20,581 nucleotides of DNA from positions 1 through 20,581 of the forward strand of contig JAEXHA010000117.1 in NCBI GenBank assembly GCA_023450335.1. Direction: 5' to 3'. This document shows, in pieces, positions 1-7,000 of this stretch. A program made the position numbers and the translations under genes. Every line of letters begins with the position of its first letter. Position 1 is the stretch's first letter. The DNA comes from Actinomycetes bacterium (GTDB lineage Bacteria; Actinomycetota; Actinomycetes; Actinomycetales; Microbacteriaceae). The notes under the pieces were generated by a model. It saw only the letters and a program-made list of their open reading frames with translations, was not told the origin of the DNA and made no database searches.

Positions 1-1589
1 TCCCCGACGCGCGTCGTGTGCCCCGTGCCGCCGACATCGACCGCGTCGTGTCCGATCTCGAACAGCACGGCGCATGGGGGGAGGCCGTCGCGGTGCAGCT
101 GACAGCCGTGCTGTGGCGCGTCCGCCACGGTCGTGACGACGGTGCACCGCTGCCCCGTCTGCGTCGATCGGCCCCGCTGGAGGTGCGCTTGCTGGCGCAC
201 GAGGTCAGAGCGGCGCGCGCCAGCGGACCGGGCCCGGCGCGCCGGCACGCCGCGCGCGGACTCGACGAGCTCACCGAATGGTCGCGGTCGTTCGGCAGCC
301 TCGATCTGCAGACCTCTCTGGCGATGCACGGCAGCGGACTGCTGGGAGTGGGGCTGGCTGCCGCGGCGCAGACCGGCGATCCGGCAGCGATGTTCGAATG
401 GTCCGAGCGGGCACGTCTGCTCAGCCAGCAGGTCGTTCCGCTGCGCCCCCCGCCCGACCCCGATCTGGCGCGCCGGCTGGCCGAACTGCGCGCCCTGCGC
501 GCGGACCTCCCCGACGACACGTGGCTCACCGATCCGCGCGCCGCAGAACTGGGAGAGCTGCTGCGTGAGCGGCAGTGGACCAGCGTGGGCTCCACGGGCG
601 TGCCCCACGGCGAAGATCGCATCGACCTGCCTGCACTGCAGCACGTCCTCGATCCCGACACCGCGGTGCTGTCGTTCGTGTTCAGCCCACGCGGTCTGGA
701 CTGCGTCGTCACCGGGGCGGGCGCCGCGACGGTGGCCGCCCTTGCGGAATGGGCCGACGTGCAGCGACTGTTGCGCGGACTGCGCTCCGACCTGGACGTG
801 GCCGCCGCGGTGCGCACCGGACCGTTGGCCGATGTCGTCCGCCGTTCGCTCGAGAGCAGACTGGCGGCCCTGTCACGCCTGCTGGTCGCCCCGGCGCTGG
901 CACACACCGACGCGCGCCGGCTGGTGGTGACCGCCCCCGGCGTGCTCGCCGGCGTGCCATGGAGCATGCTGCCGGACCTGCGGGGCCGGGTGATCACGCA
1001 CGCGGTGTCGGCATCGCGCTGGGCGCGACGCCGATCGCCGGCGCCGCAGCGCACGGCGGGCTTCGTCGTGGGCCCGCGGGTTGCGCGCGGCAGCGAAGAG
1101 GTCGAGCGCGCGGCGACGGCTTGGCAGTCGACCGCCCCCGCCGTGTACGACGGCCCCGCGGCGACCATCGAGTCGGTGACGTCGCTGGTGGGCTCGGTCG
1201 ACGTGCTGCACGTGTCGGCCCACGGCCGTCACACGCCGGATAACCCGCTCTTCTCGGGCCTGGAACTGGCCGACGGGGTCCTGTTCGGCTACGACATCGA
1301 CCGGATGCCGGAGATCCCCGCCACGGTGGTGCTGTCCGCGTGCGAGGTGGGCCGGTCGAACGTGCGCTGGGGGGAGGAGGCCATCGGCATGACGCGGGCA
1401 TGGCTGCACGCCGGGGCGCGCTGCGTCGTGGCGGCGCCGGTCGTGGTCGCCGACGACGATGCGTGCGACCTGCTCGGCGCCATGCACGAGGGCCTCGCGG
1501 CCGGCAAGGCCCCGGCCGAGGCGCTGGCCGACGCCAGTGCGCAGACCGGCATCGTCGCCCCGTTCCAGGTGCACGGCGCGGGATTCTGA
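1..1589 (+). CDS. CHAT-domain protein, 5'-truncated by window edge
   Basis: C-terminal part of a CHAT (caspase HetF associated with TPRs) protein, a clan CD cysteine-peptidase-like family. The frame is open from base 3. A GTG at 18 is only the first possible start, and no ribosome binding site can be judged, so the true start probably lies upstream. Numbering from that GTG (523 residues), the first ~200 residues are alpha-helical and Arg/Ala/Leu rich, fitting degenerate TPR-type repeats. The CHAT domain fills roughly 210-523. The catalytic histidine is H402 in VSAHGRH and the catalytic cysteine is C442 in LSACEVG. Both are intact, as is the downstream GEEAIGMTRAWLHAGA helix. The protein therefore looks active, presumably cutting a protein substrate, but no substrate or partner gene is visible. 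Bacterial CHAT proteases are known in defence (for example with gasdermins or the type III-E CRISPR effector), but nothing here proves such a role. Confidence 0.85.
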   Translation, partial: PDARRVPRAADIDRVVSDLEQHGAWGEAVAVQLTAVLWRVRHGRDDGAPLPRLRRSAPLEVRLLAHEVRAARASGPGPARRHAARGLDELTEWSRSFGSLDLQTSLAMHGSGLLGVGLAAAAQTGDPAAMFEWSERARLLSQQVVPLRPPPDPDLARRLAELRALRADLPDDTWLTDPRAAELGELLRERQWTSVGSTGVPHGEDRIDLPALQHVLDPDTAVLSFVFSPRGLDCVVTGAGAATVAALAEWADVQRLLRGLRSDLDVAAAVRTGPLADVVRRSLESRLAALSRLLVAPALAHTDARRLVVTAPGVLAGVPWSMLPDLRGRVITHAVSASRWARRRSPAPQRTAGFVVGPRVARGSEEVERAATAWQSTAPAVYDGPAATIESVTSLVGSVDVLHVSAHGRHTPDNPLFSGLELADGVLFGYDIDRMPEIPATVVLSACEVGRSNVRWGEEAIGMTRAWLHAGARCVVAAPVVVADDDACDLLGAMHEGLAAGKAPAEALADASAQTGIVAPFQVHGAGF

Positions 1590-1674
1590 GAAATTCTTCA
1601 TCGGCGGTGTATCACGGCCCGCACCGGGTGCTCTTGACACATAGAACGGCGCTTCGGCCGAACGGATGGTCGGA

Positions 1675-1715
1675 GGTCACGTAACGGGGGTCGCCTGGCT
1701 GGAGGCAACGTGACC
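1675..1715. repeat. 8-bp inverted repeat with inner stem
   Basis: GGTCACGT (1675-1682) is exactly complementary to ACGTGACC (1708-1715). Inside it, GCCT (1693-1696) and AGGC (1703-1706) form a second short stem. It lies 85 nt after the CHAT stop codon. It could be a transcription terminator without a T-tract, or a palindromic protein-binding site. Both readings are inference. Confidence 0.45.
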
Positions 1716-1792
1716 GCTGTTCGGTGCGGACGGCCGCCGGGGGGCTCCGGCCGCTCCGAAGGGGTCGGTGGATCGTGGGGACGCCACCGGCC

Positions 1793-1862
1793 CCGGTCCG
1801 GCCTCTGGGGAGGGCCACGGTCCCGGGCTTCTGGGGAGGAGCCCGGGGACCGGCCGGACCCG
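1793..1862. terminator. Nested GC-rich hairpin between convergent genes
   Basis: The inner stem is CCCGGGCT (1822-1829) with AGCCCGGG (1840-1847), extended by GGT (1819-1821) with ACC (1849-1851) across one bulged base. The outer stem is GGTCCGGCC (1795-1803) with GGCCGGACC (1852-1860). The decamer TCTGGGGAGG occurs twice (1804-1813 and 1830-1839), once forming the loop. It starts 3 nt beyond the stop codon of the minus-strand LysR-like gene and faces the CHAT gene, so a bidirectional terminator is the simplest reading. There is no T-run on either side, as is usual in actinobacteria. Confidence 0.55.
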
Positions 1863-1864
1863 GT

Positions 1865-2599
1865 TCAGCCGCGTGAGGAGTTGGCGGTGCGGCCGCGGAC
1901 GATGCCGACGAACGTGTCGGTCAGCGGATGCGGCTGTGATGCGGGCCATGCCAGGGCGACGGTGGATGCCGGTGCGCCGACCAGCGCACGGTGGGCGACG
2001 TCCTTGCGACGATGCAACCGCGCCAGCGACATCGGTACGATGACCACGCCCACGCCGGTCGCAACCGTCGCGATGGCCTCTTCGGTGGTCGCAGGTGCGC
2101 TGAAGACGGGGGCGACGGCGCCCGGCACGCTCGCCTGCAGAACATCGTCGGCCGGTGTGATGACGACCTCGCCGACAAGGTCGGTCGGGTGCAGCTCGTC
2201 CGCCGCCGTCAGGTGTGAATCGGCGCTGCACACCACGACGGGGACCTCGTCGTACAGTGCGATGACGTGCAGATCGGTGTTGTCGATCGGCAGGCGCACC
2301 AGGGCGGCATCCACCTCACCGTCGTCGAGCGCACGGCGCTGCTGATCGCCGGTGAGCGCGATCAGCTGCAGTTCGACCTCCGGCATCCGCTCGTGCCAGG
2401 TGTCGATCCATTTGCCAGGTGTCGCACCAGCCACCGCGCCGAGGCGAAACGGACCGGACGGGGCCGGCGCAACCGGCGGTGGCGCACTTTTCGTGCGGGG
2501 GGTCTGACCGCGTGCGCCGTGCGCCCGCGGTTTCGCCGGGCGTGGGGCCGGGCGGCGCCCCTGCCCACCGCCTCGCTTCGCTCTGCCGCCGGTCGCCAT
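1865..2599 (-). CDS. LysR-type effector-binding-domain protein lacking the HTH
   Basis: The 244-residue product has a LysR-type substrate-binding (periplasmic-binding-protein-like) fold from about F51 (FRLGAVAGATPGKWIDTW) to the C-terminus. Typical elements are the LDDGEVDAALVRLP segment, the EVPVVVCSADSHL strand and the VATGVGVVIVPMSLA segment. Full LysR regulators are about 300 residues with an N-terminal winged HTH. Here the first ~50 residues are instead low-complexity Arg/Lys/Pro/Gly/Ala, predicted disordered and strongly basic. The start is ATG 2599. It has no Shine-Dalgarno sequence but sits 7 nt after a TACGCT -10 box, fitting a leaderless mRNA. Similar HTH-less genes are, as far as I recall, found in Micrococcales and called LysR-family by homology. 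Classical LTTR operator recognition is unlikely. Ligand sensing with nonspecific DNA/RNA binding, or partner regulation, is possible. Ligand unknown. Confidence 0.8.
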   Translation of the reverse strand: MATGGRAKRGGGQGRRPAPRPAKPRAHGARGQTPRTKSAPPPVAPAPSGPFRLGAVAGATPGKWIDTWHERMPEVELQLIALTGDQQRRALDDGEVDAALVRLPIDNTDLHVIALYDEVPVVVCSADSHLTAADELHPTDLVGEVVITPADDVLQASVPGAVAPVFSAPATTEEAIATVATGVGVVIVPMSLARLHRRKDVAHRALVGAPASTVALAWPASQPHPLTDTFVGIVRGRTANSSRG

Positions 2600-2606
2600 G
2601 CGATTC

Positions 2607-2612
2607 AGCGTA
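2607..2612 (-). promoter_or_regulatory. Candidate -10 box, leaderless LysR-like gene
   Basis: TACGCT on the minus strand matches the actinobacterial TAnnnT -10 pattern. It is followed by 7 nt and then the ATG at 2599, so transcription would begin at or next to the start codon. No good -35 is visible 17 nt upstream. Absence of a Shine-Dalgarno sequence supports a leaderless transcript. Confidence 0.45.
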
Positions 2613-2686
2613 GCCGCGGTCTCGCCGGCGCACGGTGCCGATCATCGCCACCGGGGTGGCCGCACTCGCCGCGGCGGTGCGTGTCT

Positions 2687-2702
2687 GCGGGCCCGAGCCC
2701 GC
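2687..2702 (-). terminator. Weak hairpin after hexapeptide-repeat gene
   Basis: GCGGGC (2687-2692) pairs with GCCCGC (2697-2702) over a 4-nt CCGA loop, about 27 nt past the minus-strand stop at 2729. Six GC pairs and no T-tract; a possible terminator only. Confidence 0.3.
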
Positions 2703-2728
2703 CCCCACGGTGTGCGACGCGGTCCGGG

Positions 2729-3136
2729 TCAGGCCGCGAGGCGCAGCCCGCGGCGGTCGGTCGCTATGCGTTCGCCCTCGGGAATGCTGACATCGTCGCC
2801 GATGAGTGACCCGCCGGCGACCTTCGCGTGTGCGCCGATGTACGCGCGCACGCCGATCTTGGCATGCGGTCCGATCGCCGCGCCCGGGCCGATGTGCGCG
2901 TGCGGAGCGATCTCGACGTCGGGTCCGATCACCGCGTCGGGCTCGATCCAGACACCGCGGCCGATGTGGACCCCCGCGGCGACCTGCACCCCGGGTTCGA
3001 CATACGCCCCCTGCTCCACGAGCGCGGTGGCGTGCACCTTCGCTCCGTGTGCGATCAGGCCGCGGCCGTTGGCGTGCTTGCGGTAACGCAGCACATCGCC
3101 CCGGTCGTCTTCGATGTCGACGTAGTTCTTGCCCAC
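2729..3136 (-). CDS. Small hexapeptide-repeat (left-handed beta-helix) protein
   Basis: The 135-residue protein is dominated from about residue 30 to 120 by imperfect hexapeptide repeats, for example GAKVHA, GAYVEP, GVHIGR, DAVIGP, GAAIGP and GAYIGA-like turns. These form the left-handed beta-helix of DapD/GlmU/LpxA-type acyl- and nucleotidyl-sugar transferases. The N-terminus (MGKNYVDIEDDRGDVLRYRKH) is too short to be a nucleotidyltransferase domain and there is no C-terminal extension. If it is an enzyme, it must act at trimer interfaces as minimal acetyltransferases or gamma-carbonic anhydrases do. I do not see the three-histidine zinc pattern of gamma-carbonic anhydrases clearly enough to claim it. 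GTG start at 3136 with GGAGG at 3141-3145. A 107-nt gap separates it from nei2, so it may have its own promoter. Substrate unknown. Confidence 0.8.
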   Translation of the reverse strand: MGKNYVDIEDDRGDVLRYRKHANGRGLIAHGAKVHATALVEQGAYVEPGVQVAAGVHIGRGVWIEPDAVIGPDVEIAPHAHIGPGAAIGPHAKIGVRAYIGAHAKVAGGSLIGDDVSIPEGERIATDRRGLRLAA

Positions 3137-3243
3137 TTTTCCTCCCTGACTACGACAACAACGTCCGGCGCGGTCTGTTCATTCCCGCGCCCGGCTCGCG
3201 GCCGGCTCGCGACACACCGGCGATGCGGAGCCGATGCGAAGGG

Positions 3244-4017
3244 TCACCGCTGACAGTTCGGACACCAGAACACGATGCGCTCCGCGGTCGGGTCCGCGCC
3301 GAGCTGCGTGGTCTCGATGAGGGTGCCGCACCGCAGGCACGGCTTGCCGGCCCGGCGGTAGACCCACCTCTGGTGCCCGCGGCGCGTGTCACCGGTGAAC
3401 GTGCGGCGGGGCCGGTCGCGGTTGGCGCGGATCATCCGCGAGGCCGTGTCGATCAGCGCGACCGGGTCGACCAGGTTCGCGGGGGTGGTGGGCAGCACGC
3501 CGCGCACGAACAGCAGTTCGTTGGCGTATTCGTTGCCGAGCCCGGCGATGTTGCGCTGGTCCTGCACGGCGACGTGGATGCCGCGGTCGTCAGCGGCGAG
3601 GCGGCGGGCGGCCTCGCCGGCGTTCCAATCCGGGCCGAGCAGGTCCGGGCCGAGGTGACCGACGACGCGATGCTCGTCGCGGGTGGGCAGGACCTCGACC
3701 ATCGCGAGGTCGAAGCCGACTGCTTCGGCGGAGCGGACGCCGACGATGGCGCGCGCCGTGTGCCCGGGCTTGCGCCACCGCTCGCCCGGCCGGTACAGGT
3801 GCCATTCGCCTTCCATCTTCAGGTGCGAATGCAGCGTGTGGTCGCCGATGCGGATCAGCAGGTGCTTGCCGCGGGAGACGGCCGCATGCACCTTCTGCGC
3901 CGTGAGGTCGGCGGTGGCGCTGCCGGGGACACGGATGTCGAAGCGGACCACGTCGTGGCCCGCCAGCGCCGCGTGCAGGCGCCGCGCGGTGCGGAAGACG
4001 GTGTCACCCTCAGGCAC
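3244..4017 (-). CDS. nei2: Fpg/Nei-family DNA glycosylase/AP lyase (Nei2 type)
   Basis: A 257-residue base-excision-repair enzyme that removes oxidised bases and cuts the DNA backbone at the abasic site. After GTG (4017) the protein begins M-P-E-G-D-T-V. The processed P2 is the Schiff-base nucleophile and E3 the catalytic acid. K51 in SRGKHLL is the conserved beta-hairpin lysine. H63-H65 and the KMEGEWHLY segment fit the Nei N-terminal domain. The helix-two-turn-helix spans about 140-172 (QDQRNIAGLGNEYANELL). A C-terminal zinc finger uses C227, C230, C252 and C255, ending FWCPNCQR. The start was fixed by the invariant PEGDTVF; longer upstream reading frames are antisense or out-of-frame extensions of lhr. 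Its first 8 nt overlap the end of lhr, so translation is probably coupled. lhr-nei adjacency matches Rv3296-Rv3297 of Mycobacterium tuberculosis. Substrate preference cannot be read from sequence. Confidence 0.93.
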   Translation of the reverse strand: MPEGDTVFRTARRLHAALAGHDVVRFDIRVPGSATADLTAQKVHAAVSRGKHLLIRIGDHTLHSHLKMEGEWHLYRPGERWRKPGHTARAIVGVRSAEAVGFDLAMVEVLPTRDEHRVVGHLGPDLLGPDWNAGEAARRLAADDRGIHVAVQDQRNIAGLGNEYANELLFVRGVLPTTPANLVDPVALIDTASRMIRANRDRPRRTFTGDTRRGHQRWVYRRAGKPCLRCGTLIETTQLGADPTAERIVFWCPNCQR

Positions 4018-7000
4018 GTGCGCCCGCTGTCGCCTTGCGCAGGGTGAGACCGCGGGTCGATTCCACGAAGCCCGCAGCGCGCAGGGTGCGCCCGGCTGCC
4101 GTGTTGTAGACGAACTCGCCGCTGACCTTCTCGATCGTGAGCGTGTCCAGGCGTCGCTGGCGTGCCGTGTCGACGAGGCTGCGTGCGGCGGCGGCCAGCA
4201 TGTCTTCGTCGTCGGTGAACGCCAGCGCCGAGCGGCCGCCGCGTTCGAGATAGAGGACGAGGGCACCGTCCACGAGCACGACCAGGCCCCCCGCCTTGCG
4301 GCCCGGGCGGTGTGAGACGCCCTCGAGCGTCGGCCAGCCCAGCGCCGCGCCGTAGGGGTTGGCCGGGTCGGTAGCCGCGAGCGTGATCGCCTTCCGCGGG
4401 GCGGGGTCCGGCAGCCCGGCGAACGCGCGGAGCCGGTCGACGGTGGCAGAGGTCGCGAACTGGGCCGCGCCCAGCTTCTCGATGAAGTAGCCGCGCCGGC
4501 AATGGCCGGCATCCTCGAAGCCGGCCAGCACGCGGTAGGCCTGGGCGAAGCCGCCGGGCAGCTCTTCGGCCTGCACGGAGCCGCGGGTCACGACGCCGTA
4601 GCGTTCGAGCAGCAGGCTGGCCGCGGCCGCCGCGCGCACCAGCGGATCGGTGTCGCGGTCCGGCAGCAGCGACCAGCGACCACCCACCAGCGGCGGTCGC
4701 GGTGGCGCCGAGCGCCCGGTGGCTGTCAGCGGCACGCCGCGGAACATCCGGGTGCGGGGGGTGCGCCGTGCCACGCGGTGCGCTTGCGACCCGCCGGTCA
4801 GCAGCGTCCGCACGGGGGCGAACGTGTCGTTGGTGACCCGCCCCGACCACGTGAGATTCCACAGGGCGTCGATGACCGATTGCTCGCTGTCCGCACCGGT
4901 CATGGGTGCCAGCTGTGCCGCGAAGAATGCCCCGCCGCCGGCGAGCGCCCCGATGACACGCTCCTCCAGCGGGCTCAGCGGCTCGTCGGGGTCGCCCAGC
5001 GGGTGGGCCAGAGTGAGGGGCGCCGCATCGGCCGGGTGGAGGGCGATCCAGCCGTCGCGACCCGGCAGCGAGCCGTGGCCCGACCAGAGCACTTCGCCGC
5101 TGCTGGTGAGTTCGTCGAGCATCGCGGGCGCGTAATCGGCCACGCGGCCAGGCAGGATGAGCGACTCCCAGGCGCTGGCCGGCAGTGGCACACCGGCCAG
5201 CTGCTCGATCGCCGCCAGTACGCCGTCGATGCCCTCCAACGGCCGTTCGAGGTGCTGCCACACCGGCAGGAACCGCGAGAACGCCTCGGCCGACACGGGT
5301 TCGACGCTGCCGCGGATGGCCGCGAGCGACCGCAGCCGGATGCGCCGGAGAACTTCGCTGTCGCACCACTCGCGGTCGTCACCGGCCGCATCGGGGAGGA
5401 AGTAGCCGCCGGCGAGCCGGCCGGCGGTCTCGAGACGCTGCAGGGTCTGGCGGGCCACCGCCGTACCGAGGCCGAGGCGTTCGGCGACGGCGATCGTGCG
5501 AAACGGTCCGTGGGTGCGGGCGTAGCGGGCGACAAGGTCGCCGAGAGGGTCGGCGACCGGTTCGAGAAACGCGGTGGGAATGCCCACGGGCAGGGCCGCG
5601 CCCAGGGCATCGCGCAGCCGCCCCGCGTCTTCGATCGCCGCGACGCGCTCGACGCCGGCGATGGTCACGCGCACCGCACGGCGCGCGTCGACCAGCTCGT
5701 CCAGCAGGGCGGCTGCCTCTGCCGCGGGAGCGGCCTCCGGAGTCGGTGCGGCACCGTCTGCCACGGTGCCGTCTGGCGCGGTGCCGTCTGCCACGGTGCC
5801 GCCTGACCCGACGCCGTCGGTCTCCCCGGCACGTTCAGTCGCGTCGGCGCCGGTGGGAACCAGCCGTGCCGCCACCTCTGCGGCATCGAGCGGGCCGAGC
5901 AGTCGCAGCAGATCGGCCACCCCCTCGACGCCCTTGACCTTGCGGGTGGGGTCGAGGCGCTGCGCTTCTCGCTCGAACTGTGCGATCACGTCGGCGTCGA
6001 GCAGCTCGCGCATCTCGACCTTGCCGAGCAGCTCGCTCAGCAGTGCCGGGTCGACCGACAGCGCGGCCGCGCGGCGCTCGGCCAGCGGTGAGTCGCCCTC
6101 ATACATGAACGCACCGACATATCCGAACAGCAGATCGCGGGCGAACGGCGACGGCTGGTTCGTCGTGGTCTCGACGAGGCGGATGCGGCGGTCGCCGATC
6201 GCCCGGATGACGCGCAGCAGTGCGGGGAGGTCGTAGACGTCCTGCAGCACCTCGCGCAGGGTCTCGAGGATGATCGGAAACGTCGGATGCTCGCGGGCGA
6301 CCTCGAGCAGCTGCGCCGACTTCTGCCGCTGCTGCCACAGCGGTGACCTCTTGTGGGGGTTCAGGCGCGGCAGCAGCAGTGCCCGCGCCGCGCACTCGCG
6401 GAAGCGCGAGGCGAACAGCGCCGACCCGCCGACCTCGCTCGTGACGAGCTGGTCGATCTCGTCCGGGTCGAACACGAACAGTTCGGCGCCGGGCGGCTCG
6501 GCCTCGGCATCGGGCACGCGCACGATGATGCCGTCGTCGCTGGCGACCGCCGACCCTTCCACGCCGAGCCGTTCGCGCACCCGGGCGTTGACGGCCAGCG
6601 CCCACGGCGAGTGCACATGCATGCCGTAGGGGGAATGCAGGATCACGCGCCAGTCGCCCACCTCGTCGCGCGACCGCTCGACGGTGAGCGTCTTGTCGGT
6701 GGGCAGGCTGCCGGTGGCCTCGCGCTGCTCGGCGAGGTAGGCCAGCAGGTTCTCTATCGCGTTGTCGTCCAGGCCCGACGCCCGCAGCCGAGCGGTGGCC
6801 TTCTCACGCGGCGCGGCGGCGAGCTCGCGGGAGAACCTGCCGAGCGCCTCGCCGAGCTCGGCCGGGCGCCCCAGCCCGTCGCCGTGCCAGAACGGAAGCT
6901 TGCCGGGCTGCCCGTAGGCAGGCAGCACGTTGACCCGATCGTGGGTGATCTCCACGATCCGCCAACTGGTCGTGCCGAGGGTGAACACGTCGCCCACCCG

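Noticed and set aside
1634..1639. TTGACA -35 box as a promoter in the CHAT/LysR gap
   Set aside because: No acceptable -10 lies 16-19 nt downstream, and no plus-strand gene follows for several kilobases.
1590..1864. Possible tRNA or other structural RNA in the gap
   Set aside because: No cloverleaf, T-loop GGTTCRA motif or CCA end could be found; only simple inverted repeats.
3191..3211. CCGGCTCGCG direct repeat and 5-bp stem after nei2
   Set aside because: Short and weakly structured; could be chance in GC-rich DNA, so not called a terminator.
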